From Planctomycetota bacterium (GTDB lineage Bacteria > Planctomycetota > UBA1135 > UBA2386), in the NCBI GenBank assembly GCA_016713175.1, contig JADJPQ010000003.1, positions 186,001 through 250,000 on the forward strand: 64,000 bases of DNA, given 5' to 3'. Made by a program: the position numbers and the translations under genes. Within the stretch, counting starts at the first letter, position 1. Every line of letters begins with the position of its first letter. The notes below the pieces were generated by a model, which was not told the DNA's origin, did no database searches, and saw nothing but the letters and a program-made list of their open reading frames with translations. Of this stretch, positions 1 through 8,437 are shown one piece after another.

Positions 1-1757
1 GCCATCTGGAACACCAGGGAACCACCGATCAACGCGTTGTTGTTGGGGATGTTGATCGGCTGCAGCGCGCGCCCGATGTTGTCGGCCAACACGAAGCCGA
101 CGGTCGTCGGTGTGCCGAGGTATGAGAAGCACTGCGGCGACAGGCCGAAGATGCTCAGGTTCAACGGCGTGGGCGCCGGCGCGAAGTCCGCCAGCACGAA
201 CGCCGGCACCAGCGGCAGGTTGCGCAGCGCACCGACCTGGAAGGTCGTCGTGCCGATCCGCGGCAGGCCGCCGAACGCATCCATCACCGCCCGCAGACCC
301 TTCGCCGGCATCGTGCAACCGTCGCCGATCGAGCTCACACCGGTCGCCAGCGGGCCGGGGATCAGGCCATCCGGAATCGACTGCAGACCCATCACGAACG
401 GGCCGAACGTCGTGTGGTACGGGGCGGTGTAGAGCCCGCCGATGCGGGCCGAGTAGTAGGTCATGTTCGCCTCGCCCTGGTCGATCCGACCGTTGGCGTC
501 GGCGTCCTTGACCGTGACGATCGCCTTCAGCGTCACATCGTAGATGAAGCTGTAGCTGCCGTCGTCGGCGGCGCTGGCGGCGTAGACATCGCTGGCCACC
601 TGCGCGACCGGCACGCCGTTGCTCTGGTCGATCCAGGTCACCACCGGCACCGTCGTGCCCGGTACGGCCGAACCGCTCAGGTTGGCGAACAGCTGCAGTT
701 CACCGGCGTCGATCTGGTCGTTGCGGTTGGCGTCGACGGCGCGGTAGATCAGACCGCTGACCGAAGTGCCGTTGATGTTGGTGTCGCCGCCGCGGTTCTG
801 CTGCCGCTTCATGCTCAGGAAGTAGACGTTCTCGCCATTCGGCCCGGCGCCAGCGGCGACATCGAGGAACCGCGCGGCGAAGTGCCGCGTGCCGACCGCG
901 TTGCCGGCGATGTCGAACGTCGGGAACGTGCTGTTGGCGAAGTCGGGATACTGGGCAAAACCGTTCAGCGCCGTGCCGTTGAAGAACACTTCGGGCACCG
1001 CGGTGCCGTTGTTGTCGGTGAAGCCGAGCCAGGCGAAGCGGTCGCCGGTCGGCGTGTACGGCGCGGCGACGTCGGCGCCGGCCTGGAAGGCGATGACCTT
1101 GCCGTTGGGCAGCACCCGCAGGTTCTCGAAGTCGTCGGAGGTGATCGGCACGGGTCCACCGGTGCCGGCAACAGTCAGGTTCATCCCGGCCTGCACGAAC
1201 GGCGCCGCCTCGCCGACGTCCGACGCATCGCCATCGCCGTTCAGGTCGATCATGCGCCAGATGCCGCGCTGCGTCTGACCGCTGACGGTCGCATCCATGC
1301 CGACATAGACGATCGTCCGGTTGTTGACGCGGTCGCGCCAGGCACCGATGCAGTCCGGAGCGAAGCGGGTGCCGAACATGTAGAACTCGGTCACCTCGGT
1401 GTCCTGCAGCACCCCGTCATGGTTGGCGTCGGCGCCGCGCACGATGCGGCCTTCTTCCGACTCCGAGAAGTAGAACACCGGTTCGCCGTTCTCGATCGCG
1501 TAACGGACGTCGGTGTAGAAGCACTTCGGGTACGGCTCGGTGGCGCTGTAGTTGCGGGTCGTGTAGCAGCGCGACAGGAACGCGGTCAACTCGGTGGGCA
1601 CCGTGACGTTGCCGTCGAAGTTGGCGTCCTTGACGCGGGCGGCGGGGAACGACTGCAGGTTGTTGCCACTCTGGGCGGAGTGCCCGAGCGTGATCACGTG
1701 ATCCTGGGCCGAGACGGCGGCGACGAGGGCCGCGCAGGCGAGGGTGCGTTGCATCAT
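1..1757 (-). CDS. Secreted protein with EF-hand-like calcium loops and planctomycete-type C-terminal domain (3' end missing)
   Basis: The frame is open from an ATG-ATG start (preceded by GAGG six bases upstream) to the edge of the window, about 585 residues, and continues outside it. The first 17 residues form a signal peptide. Five loops fit the calcium-binding DxNxDG or EF-hand spacing, near residues 42, 108, 170, 340 and 416; the loop DANHDGVLQDTE has acidic or polar ligands at positions 1, 3, 5 and 12. The visible end carries the beta-rich C-terminal domain that recurs on other secreted proteins here, with the signature IPNNNALIGGSLVFQ. The protein is probably exported and calcium-stabilised, but no enzymatic motif is seen and its function is unknown. 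Confidence 0.85.
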   Translation of the reverse strand, partial: MMQRTLACAALVAAVSAQDHVITLGHSAQSGNNLQSFPAARVKDANFDGNVTVPTELTAFLSRCYTTRNYSATEPYPKCFYTDVRYAIENGEPVFYFSESEEGRIVRGADANHDGVLQDTEVTEFYMFGTRFAPDCIGAWRDRVNNRTIVYVGMDATVSGQTQRGIWRMIDLNGDGDASDVGEAAPFVQAGMNLTVAGTGGPVPITSDDFENLRVLPNGKVIAFQAGADVAAPYTPTGDRFAWLGFTDNNGTAVPEVFFNGTALNGFAQYPDFANSTFPTFDIAGNAVGTRHFAARFLDVAAGAGPNGENVYFLSMKRQQNRGGDTNINGTSVSGLIYRAVDANRNDQIDAGELQLFANLSGSAVPGTTVPVVTWIDQSNGVPVAQVASDVYAASAADDGSYSFIYDVTLKAIVTVKDADANGRIDQGEANMTYYSARIGGLYTAPYHTTFGPFVMGLQSIPDGLIPGPLATGVSSIGDGCTMPAKGLRAVMDAFGGLPRIGTTTFQVGALRNLPLVPAFVLADFAPAPTPLNLSIFGLSPQCFSYLGTPTTVGFVLADNIGRALQPINIPNNNALIGGSLVFQM

Positions 1758-2094
1758 GGGAATCCTCGAGAATGTGCCCGCCAGCGTCGCCGCCGTCCGT
1801 GAAGTCACGGCCAGGAACAGCGCAAGCGAGTCCGGAAGTCCCGGAAGGCGGGACTGGTCCGCGCAGAAAGGGGCGGACAGGTTGCCGTCATCCGCCTTCG
1901 GAGGCAACCCGGGGTCAATGGAACAGGGAACCCGGCCGCGCCCGGTTTTCGCTCGTACGCATTCGAGTCGGGTGCGCCAACTCCAGGGTCCTGGGACGGA
2001 CCGGCGAAAACTTCCGCGTTACCCGACCCGTTCGCGGCAATACAGTCGGCGCCCCGTACGGATTTCTTCGAACCGGCCGCCTGGAGTTCTCCCG
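1758..2094. other. Intergenic region between divergent genes
   Basis: This stretch lies between two divergently read secreted-protein genes, so it should hold both promoters. I see no convincing coding frame, RNA or strong hairpin in it. The Shine-Dalgarno sequences of both flanking genes lie at its ends (GAGG for the minus-strand gene, GGAG for the plus-strand gene). Confidence 0.5.
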
Positions 2095-3168
2095 ATGTCC
2101 CGCGTGCTGACGATCGCGACGCTTGTCCTATCCCTCTCTGCGACCGCTCTTGCCCAATGCCCGGGTATGGGCGAGCCACCGCCCCGCAGTGGCGGCGGTT
2201 CCGGCCCCGGCAACCCCGGTGGACCCGGCAATCCTGGTGGTCCGACCGGACCTGGCCCTGGCGGCCCGACGACTCCGGGCCCGACCGGCCCTGGCGACGT
2301 CACCGGCCCAAGCACGCCCCGCGGACCGTCCGGCCCGGCGGCTCCCGAACCGCGAACTGGCGGCGGCGCGCCCTCGACGCCGCCCCCGAGCGCCGGCTCG
2401 CCCCCACCCGCCCCGCGGTCGGGCCCGCGAACGGGCAGTCCAGCGGCGCCACGCGCCGGCGCGCCCGGTCTACCCGGGCCTCGCGGCGCACCCATCACGC
2501 CAACCCGCGGCACGACCAGCAAGGACCGGCTGCGGATCGACTGGGATTACCCGGTGCATGTACCGCCGAGTGGCCAGCAGACCGTCTCGATCGCTGCGCT
2601 GCCGGTTGCCGAGGCCTACGCCGAGATCGCCGGTGACGACGATCGGCCGCTCTTGATCCTGCGAGAATGCCGCGCCTGCGCCGGCACCGACCTCGCGCTG
2701 CTGCGCAACGACGAGATCAACGACCGCACGCTGCTGCTGACCCGCTGGTTCCACTGCGTCAAGCTGCCGGCGGACGTACTGACGGCCAACCACCCGTACC
2801 GCAACCTGTTCACCGGCAACCACCCGTCGCACCTGTTCCTGTGCTTGAAGGACGGCAGCCAACCGCTGTCCCTCGACGGCAAACAGAGCCAGAACGACAT
2901 GTGGGCCGGCATGGGCAAGGTGCTGCGGGCCGCCTACGCCAAGGATGTCGACGGCCCGTGCAAGGAGCTGCTGTCGCTGCTCGATCAGTTCGATCGCGTC
3001 GATGGCGAGATCGAGCGCCTGAATCACGAGATCGACAAGGAAGTCGAGAAGAACGGCACGAAGTCGAGCCGCCTGGCCACGCTGCAGAAGAAGCTGAAGG
3101 ACGCGACGGCGACCCGCGCCGAACTGCTGGGCAAGGAAGAGAAGCTGCGCGACCTGAAGGCCGAATAG
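2095..3168 (+). CDS. Secreted Pro/Gly-rich protein with C-terminal coiled coil
   Basis: The 357-residue product starts at an ATG with GGAG about eight bases upstream and has a clear signal peptide (residues 1-20). Residues 22-140 are a low-complexity Gly/Pro/Thr tract with collagen-like GPG and GNPGGP steps. A folded middle part (about 142-280) contains a CRACAG motif (CxxC near residue 192) and a second cysteine in WFHC near 222, which could form disulfides outside the cytoplasm. Residues 295-357 are highly charged with heptad-like leucines and look like a coiled coil. I do not recognise a named family. The layout suggests an extended, possibly oligomeric envelope protein. Confidence 0.8.
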   Translation: MSRVLTIATLVLSLSATALAQCPGMGEPPPRSGGGSGPGNPGGPGNPGGPTGPGPGGPTTPGPTGPGDVTGPSTPRGPSGPAAPEPRTGGGAPSTPPPSAGSPPPAPRSGPRTGSPAAPRAGAPGLPGPRGAPITPTRGTTSKDRLRIDWDYPVHVPPSGQQTVSIAALPVAEAYAEIAGDDDRPLLILRECRACAGTDLALLRNDEINDRTLLLTRWFHCVKLPADVLTANHPYRNLFTGNHPSHLFLCLKDGSQPLSLDGKQSQNDMWAGMGKVLRAAYAKDVDGPCKELLSLLDQFDRVDGEIERLNHEIDKEVEKNGTKSSRLATLQKKLKDATATRAELLGKEEKLRDLKAE

Positions 3169-3249
3169 CGGCCCCATTCGCTGGATCCGGCGCCGGTTCG
3201 TGGCGCCGGTCGATCCGCGCCGCCCGGATGGCCGATAGGATCCGCACCG

Positions 3250-4263
3250 ATGACGGACCCTGTCGAGATCCGTGCGTTCGCCCCCGGTGACGAAGTCGCC
3301 CTGCTGGACGCCTACAACCGCGTCTTCCCCACCGCCGACGGCAAGATCCAGCCGCGCTCGCTGGCGCACTGGCAGTGGAAGTTCCGCGACAATCCGACCG
3401 GCACGCTGCACACCGTCGTCGCGGCGCATCGCGAACTGGGCATCGTCGGCTGCTACGTGACCCTGCCGGTCCGGATCTGGATCGAGGGTCAGGAGGCGAT
3501 CGCCGGGCAACCGGTCGACCTGTTCGTGCTGCCCGAGTGGCGCCGCCACGGCGCGCGACCCGGCTTGTTCGTGCACTGCGCCCACAAGCACTACGAGATG
3601 TTCGGCGGCACCGGTCCGGGCCAGACCGTGTTCCACTACGGCTGGCCGGTGCCCAACTGGCGGATCGGCCAGAAGTACCTGAAGTACGAGAACATCCGCG
3701 ACTGGGACTTCCTGTTCCGCGAACTGGCCGGCGGCATCCCGGTGCGCGCGACGCCGGGTGACCTCGAGGTCGTGCCGGTGGCGCGCTTTGGCGCCGACGC
3801 CAACGCGCTGTGGGACGCGCAGAAGTCCGGCATGCAGCTCGCGCTGGTGCGCGACGCCAGGAGCCTGAACTGGCGCTACGCCGATGCCCACGACCGCAGC
3901 TACACGCTGCTGGAATGCCGCGAACGCGTCTCCGGCCGGCTGCGTGGCCTGTGCGTCTACTCACTGACCGACTTCCTGTTCCCGCGCACGGCGATGCTGG
4001 TCGACTGGCTGTGCCCGCTGACCGACGACGATGCCCGCACGGCAATGGTCGGTGCAGTCGAGCAGCGCGCGGTCGCCGACCGCGCCAACGTGCTGGCGAC
4101 GCTGTTCCCGCAGATGGACCCGCGCTTCCTGCTGTTCCAGCGCATGGGTTTCCTGGTCTACGGCACCTCGTACTTCACCGTCGTCGCACCGTTCGACGCC
4201 CGCGGCACGATCTTCTACCGCGAACAGTGGTACCACACCTGCGGAGACTCGGATCTTGTCTGA
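3250..4263 (+). CDS. GNAT-family N-acetyltransferase
   Basis: This 337-residue protein opens with the typical GNAT beginning (IRAFAPGDEVALLDAYNRVF) and continues with the alternating strands expected of an acetyltransferase fold, including a region near residues 95-125 with LFVLPEWRRHGARPG, which fits the acetyl-CoA-binding segment after the central strand. The family transfers acyl groups from CoA to amines; the substrate cannot be read from sequence. Its stop codon lies inside the start region of the following PIG-L deacetylase gene, so the two are translationally coupled and probably act on the same class of N-acylated compound. No signal peptide is present, so it is cytoplasmic. Confidence 0.85.
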   Translation: MTDPVEIRAFAPGDEVALLDAYNRVFPTADGKIQPRSLAHWQWKFRDNPTGTLHTVVAAHRELGIVGCYVTLPVRIWIEGQEAIAGQPVDLFVLPEWRRHGARPGLFVHCAHKHYEMFGGTGPGQTVFHYGWPVPNWRIGQKYLKYENIRDWDFLFRELAGGIPVRATPGDLEVVPVARFGADANALWDAQKSGMQLALVRDARSLNWRYADAHDRSYTLLECRERVSGRLRGLCVYSLTDFLFPRTAMLVDWLCPLTDDDARTAMVGAVEQRAVADRANVLATLFPQMDPRFLLFQRMGFLVYGTSYFTVVAPFDARGTIFYREQWYHTCGDSDLV

Positions 4264-4945
4264 ACGTGCGCACACGCCGCCGCCGGAGCCGACGCTGCTT
4301 CGCGACGTGCCGCGCGGTCGGGTGCTGGTGTTTGCCCCGCACCCCGACGATGAGGCCGCCGGCCCCGGCGGCGCGTTGTGGCTGCATCGACAGAGCGGCG
4401 ACCCCGTGCGCGTGATCGTCGCCACCGACGGCGTGGCCGGCGACCCCGACGGCCGCTACTCCGGCTCCGCCTACACCGAACTGCGCCGCGCGGAATCGCG
4501 TGCCGGCCTGCGCGAACTCGGCGTCGATGACGTGGCGTTCTGGGGCTTCCCCGACAGCTGCCAGCTCAGCCAGAACGACCTGGATCTCGGCACCGACCTG
4601 GCTGCCGCCGAGATCACCCGCACGGCGCCGGACGTGATCTACCTGCCGTGGGAACACGAGGGCCACCCCGACCACCACGCGCTGCACCTGGTCGTCACCG
4701 CCGCGATGCGCCGGCTCGACTGGCACGGTCGCGCGTTCGGCTATGAGGTCTGGAACGCGATGGTCCCCGACGTCGTGCTCGACATCACCGCCGCGCTCGA
4801 CGCCAAGCGCCGGGCGATGCAGGCCCACCGCAGCCAGCTCGACTACGTGCACTACGACCACTGCATGCTCGGCCTCAACGCCTACCGTTCGCTGGTGCAC
4901 CTGCGCGGCCGCGGCTACGGCGAAGCGTTCCGACTCATCCGCTGA
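4256..4945 (+). CDS. PIG-L/LmbE-family N-deacetylase
   Basis: The 229-residue protein carries the family's zinc motif HPDDE (residues 29-33) and the second metal-ligand region HEGHPDHHALH (about 134-144). Enzymes of this family remove acetyl groups from N-acetylglucosamine-type substrates. The only well-placed start is a TTG at 4256, ten bases after GGAG and overlapping the upstream acetyltransferase stop by eight bases; starting further upstream would run through the acetyltransferase gene in another frame. The length is normal for the family. Its 3' end overlaps by eleven bases the end of the convergent gene on the minus strand. Pairing with a GNAT gene suggests opposing or successive N-acyl chemistry on a sugar-like compound. 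Confidence 0.88.
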   Translation: MSERAHTPPPEPTLLRDVPRGRVLVFAPHPDDEAAGPGGALWLHRQSGDPVRVIVATDGVAGDPDGRYSGSAYTELRRAESRAGLRELGVDDVAFWGFPDSCQLSQNDLDLGTDLAAAEITRTAPDVIYLPWEHEGHPDHHALHLVVTAAMRRLDWHGRAFGYEVWNAMVPDVVLDITAALDAKRRAMQAHRSQLDYVHYDHCMLGLNAYRSLVHLRGRGYGEAFRLIR

Positions 4946-6455
4946 CGCAGGCGAGATAGGCCTTCTTGATGTGCCGGATGGCGGCGTCCGTGCGCAGCGC
5001 GAACTGCACGGCATGGTCATCGCGGTTGCGGTACAGCTTGTGGCGGTGCCACTCGGCGGCGTCGACGGCGATCTCGTTGTGGTGCGGCAGGCCGCCGCGG
5101 CGCCAGAAGTCCTTGGCGGCGAGGTAGCGGTCGGGGATCCAGGTCAGGCCTTCGGTGGCGTGCGTGATGATGTCGCCATGGGTGTCGTCTTCCTGCGCGT
5201 AGCGCCCGGAGATGATCCTGCCGTTCCACTCGCTGAGCACTTCGTCGAGACCGCGGTTGCCGAACACCGCCCGGTTGACGGTGAACCGGCTGCCCGGCCC
5301 GAGTTGCAGCGAGCTGCGGCCGTAGTCGGCATCGGCCAGACCACCGAGGTGGCCCTTGCTGCGGTCGTACAATGGCAGGCTGACGCCGGGTCGCTGTTCG
5401 TGCGACAGGTGCGCATAGCTGGAGTGCGCGTAGAAGTCGCCGATCGCATGCGCAGCCAGCGCGAACGCCATCACGTCGTCGCGATCCTGCCGGAACCGTT
5501 GCAGGCACCGATCGACATGGTCCCAGCCCTCGTCGATGTAGCCGTTGTCGAAGTGCTGCACCGGGTCGTAATCGAGCCGATCGATGTCGTCGACCAGCGG
5601 CCCGAACAGGCCCAGGATCGGCCGGCCGAACTTCTTCAGCAGCTGCTTCGTCAGCTTCGGCGCCAGACCACCGAGTGCGCGTTCGAGGATCGTGTAGTGC
5701 ACCTCGCCGTGAAACTCGGGGCGGAGGCGGCGCCAGGCGCGGCGCAACCACGATTGCAGCGAGGCGGCGTCCGGCCGCCGGACCGCCCAGAGATGCACGT
5801 CGTTCCACAGGAAGTACGGCTCGTACTCGATGTTTGGCCGCGGCCGCGGCTTGCCGGCGAGCGACTTCTCGACGGCACGCGCGCGCCGACGACTCGGCGG
5901 CGGATCGAGCACGAGCCACCGACCGGTTTCGTTCTTGTACATCACCCACGCGTGATCGTGGGCCTTGCCGTCGACGCACAACTTGCCGAGCGCGACACGG
6001 ACGTGGAACGAACTGATCCCGGAGGCCAGCAGCAACGATGCCAGCAGCAGCGCGCGGTCCTCGCAGTCACCGCGCCGCAACGCCAGCGTCTCGTCCGGAA
6101 ACTGCCACGGGTCGCGGCCGCGCGGATCGGCGCCAGGTGCCGGGTAGTCGATCGCGGTGGCGACGAAATCGGCGAGCGCGCGGGCGCGGTAGTCGAAAGC
6201 CCCCGGCGTGCGCGCGGTGAACTTCGCTTCGTCGCCGCCGGGCATGCTGCGTTGGTGCGCTGGCAGGTCCTCGCGGAGCGTCCGCCGGATCACCTCGTTC
6301 TTCTCGGTGATCAAGAACTCGCGGATGTCGATGTCGTAGGGCTGTTTCGAGCCGACCGCGGGGCGGCCGGACGGCACGATGCACTCGTGGATCACATGGT
6401 CGCCGTCCCAGTTCCACGCCTTCGCACTCTGCCAGCGGTCACGGGTGATGCACAT
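4935..6455 (-). CDS. Transglutaminase-like / zinc-dependent phospholipase C-like fusion protein
   Basis: The ATG at 6455 was chosen because GAGGAG lies nine bases upstream; an earlier in-frame GTG at 6476 would include that signal. The 506-residue product has two parts. Residues about 80-190 match the transglutaminase core: Cys131 in RRGDCEDRALLLAS, His168 in HDHAWVMY, and Asp184 in LVLDP. Residues about 250-500 resemble the zinc-dependent phospholipase C / HET-C fold, with VHYTILERAL (His253), HFDN near 301 and the signature HAIGDFYAHSSYAHL near 336. No signal peptide is seen, so it may act in the cytoplasm. The union of a thiol transferase or protease with a lipase-like domain is unusual. 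Substrates are unknown. Confidence 0.8.
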   Translation of the reverse strand: MCITRDRWQSAKAWNWDGDHVIHECIVPSGRPAVGSKQPYDIDIREFLITEKNEVIRRTLREDLPAHQRSMPGGDEAKFTARTPGAFDYRARALADFVATAIDYPAPGADPRGRDPWQFPDETLALRRGDCEDRALLLASLLLASGISSFHVRVALGKLCVDGKAHDHAWVMYKNETGRWLVLDPPPSRRRARAVEKSLAGKPRPRPNIEYEPYFLWNDVHLWAVRRPDAASLQSWLRRAWRRLRPEFHGEVHYTILERALGGLAPKLTKQLLKKFGRPILGLFGPLVDDIDRLDYDPVQHFDNGYIDEGWDHVDRCLQRFRQDRDDVMAFALAAHAIGDFYAHSSYAHLSHEQRPGVSLPLYDRSKGHLGGLADADYGRSSLQLGPGSRFTVNRAVFGNRGLDEVLSEWNGRIISGRYAQEDDTHGDIITHATEGLTWIPDRYLAAKDFWRRGGLPHHNEIAVDAAEWHRHKLYRNRDDHAVQFALRTDAAIRHIKKAYLACVSG

Positions 6456-6518
6456 GATTGACTGCTCCTCGTCCACGGCAACGCGCCGCCAGGCGACGCG
6501 GCCTCGAACTCAGGCGAC

Positions 6519-7463
6519 CTACAGCAACAACCGGTGTTGCTTGCAGCGCCCTTCGAAACCCTGCTCGCCGGCCACCGTTCGCGGTCCGAACGGTGCACAC
6601 ACCGCCGCCAGCCGTTCGGCGATCGCCGCCAGTTGCTGGCACACCGGCAACTCCGGCTCGGTGACCACCAGCGGCAACTGGCCCAGCCGATGCTGACTGA
6701 CCCGCGCATCGTCGGCGATTTCGCCGAGGTAGCCGAGACCGACGCCGACGTGCTGCCGCGCGACCTCGGTCAGCTTCTCGAACGCCTGTTCGCCGCGGCC
6801 GGGCGCCAGCACCCGGTTCATGATCACCAGGAACCGCGCGTTCGGCCGCAACTGCACGATGCACTTGACGATGGCGTAGGCATCGACCAGTGCGGCGATC
6901 TCGGGCTGGGTCACCAGCACGATCTGATCGGCGGCCAGCATCGTCAGCACGGTCGGCGGCGAGATCCCGGCGCCCAGATCGAGCACGAGCGCGTCCTCGC
7001 GCACCGCCAACGCCCCGACTTCACGCGCAAACACGCCGAGTTCCTTGTCGGCCAATGCCGCCATCTTGCGCACGCCGGAGGCCCCCGGCAGCAGCCGCGG
7101 ACCGCAACTGGTCGCACACAGCACCTGATCCAGCGTCGCTTTGCCCGACACGAGCTGTTGCAGTGTCAACTGCGGCTTGACGCCGAGCAGCAGGTGATCG
7201 CAGGCCAGACCGAAGTCGCAATCGACGATGGCGGTGCGCTGGCCGCGACGGTGCAGCAGCACCGCCAGCGACGTGGCGACGAACGACTTGCCGGTGCCGC
7301 CCTTGCCACTCGCCACCGCCAGTGAGATCGCTTCCGTCCGCGCCGCCGGCGTGCCGCGCAGGCCGCCGAGCAGGCGATCGAACAGACCGCGACCGCGCGG
7401 TCCGAGACCGCCGACTGGAGCCGTGGATGCAGGGCGCGGAGCACCCGCCGCGCGATCGACCAT
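6519..7463 (-). CDS. MinD/FlhG-type P-loop ATPase
   Basis: The 314-residue protein has the deviant Walker A motif KGGTGKS at residues 54-60, followed by the family's IVDCDFGLACDHLLLG switch region and an LVLDLGAGISP motif. The sequence after the Walker A motif most resembles FlhG/MinD ATPases that dimerise on ATP binding and set the position or number of structures at the membrane. A Gly/Pro/Arg-rich leader of about 40 residues precedes the fold. GGGAGG lies just upstream of the ATG. No flagellar genes or minC/minE are visible nearby, so the assignment to cell-pole, flagellar or division placement cannot be refined. The C-terminus (CKQHRLLL) could be a short membrane-targeting tail, but this is speculative. 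Confidence 0.82.
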   Translation of the reverse strand: MVDRAAGAPRPASTAPVGGLGPRGRGLFDRLLGGLRGTPAARTEAISLAVASGKGGTGKSFVATSLAVLLHRRGQRTAIVDCDFGLACDHLLLGVKPQLTLQQLVSGKATLDQVLCATSCGPRLLPGASGVRKMAALADKELGVFAREVGALAVREDALVLDLGAGISPPTVLTMLAADQIVLVTQPEIAALVDAYAIVKCIVQLRPNARFLVIMNRVLAPGRGEQAFEKLTEVARQHVGVGLGYLGEIADDARVSQHRLGQLPLVVTEPELPVCQQLAAIAERLAAVCAPFGPRTVAGEQGFEGRCKQHRLLL

Positions 7464-7573
7464 GATGCCCTCCCGGGCCGCAAAGAAGTGGTGGTGCTGA
7501 CCGGCACCACCGGGCAGGGAGTGTCGCGGGTTCGCGAACGGAAGTCAGCGGGTGTTCGGGATTTCCCGGGTCG

Positions 7574-8434
7574 TCAGGAACCGCCGCCGGCGCCCCAGGT
7601 CGCCCACACGGCGTAACCGGAGGCCGCCAACGCCAGCAACGCCGCCAAGAACCCGCCCAGTCGCGGCCAACGGGAGAGTTCGCGCGCCCCACCCAGCCAG
7701 ACGGTCGCCGGCGCCAGGGCCAGCGCCAGCGCCGGCCAGCGTTCCAGCTCCCCCAGATGGTGGCCGGCGAACACCAGCCCGATGTGGCCAGCGGCCAGCG
7801 CCAGCACCGCGCCCTCGCCGAGCGCGAACGGGCGCCGCCAGATCGCAGTGGTCGTCGCCATGCCCAGCGCCGCGGCGAGACCACCGGCAAGCTGCCCCTG
7901 CAAGGCCGAACCGCTGTGCAACAGCGCCACGCTGACCGCGGTCAGGCAGAGCGTCCAGACGATGGGCAGCAGCAGCCCCTGCCGCCGTTCGCCGGCACGG
8001 GCCATGAACACCCAGGCACCGACCAGCAGCGCGATCGCCAAGCCGAGGTGGCCACCGACCGTCCAGCCCGTCCATCGCGGCGACACGTCGGCGAACAGTC
8101 CGTGCAGACGCGCCGACACGAACACCGGCAGCGCACAGCAGGTCAGGAACCCGAGCAACGCGAAGAACCCGTGCGGCAGCCAGCGCAGGTCCTGCAGCCA
8201 GCCGATCAGCCCCGCGACCACCAACGCCCAGCACAGCCAGGCCATGCCGTCGTTGTTGCCGACCCAGAGTCGGTGCGGCAGCTCGGGCCAACCCTTGAAC
8301 ACGACGAACACCACCCCGACACCCAGCGCCAGCGCCGGTGCGACGAAGCGCCGACCGCCGATGCCGACCAGGGCCAGTGCCGGCGCGGCGCCGAGCAGTC
8401 CGGTTTCGACCGCGACGATCAGGGAATCGCTCAC
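7574..8434 (-). CDS. Polytopic membrane protein of unknown function
   Basis: The 286-residue product is almost wholly hydrophobic, with about nine predicted membrane segments separated by short polar loops and many Trp and Gly residues. It starts with GTG (8434) only three bases after the stop of the yceI-like gene, so the two genes are almost certainly cotranscribed and coupled. I see no conserved catalytic or transport motif. YceI proteins bind isoprenoid-like lipids and are often found beside membrane cytochromes, but no haem-ligand histidine pair stands out here, so I do not extend that idea to this gene. Confidence 0.75.
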   Translation of the reverse strand: MSDSLIVAVETGLLGAAPALALVGIGGRRFVAPALALGVGVVFVVFKGWPELPHRLWVGNNDGMAWLCWALVVAGLIGWLQDLRWLPHGFFALLGFLTCCALPVFVSARLHGLFADVSPRWTGWTVGGHLGLAIALLVGAWVFMARAGERRQGLLLPIVWTLCLTAVSVALLHSGSALQGQLAGGLAAALGMATTTAIWRRPFALGEGAVLALAAGHIGLVFAGHHLGELERWPALALALAPATVWLGGARELSRWPRLGGFLAALLALAASGYAVWATWGAGGGS

Positions 8435-8437
8435 GCG

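Noticed and set aside
414..1802. Plus-strand frame opposite the EF-hand-type secreted protein
   Set aside because: It has no protein-like motifs; the minus-strand frame carries a signal peptide, EF-type loops and a known-looking C-terminal domain.
6456..6476. GTG start for the transglutaminase-phospholipase-like gene
   Set aside because: The bases GAGGAG that would be translated are a perfect Shine-Dalgarno for the ATG at 6455.
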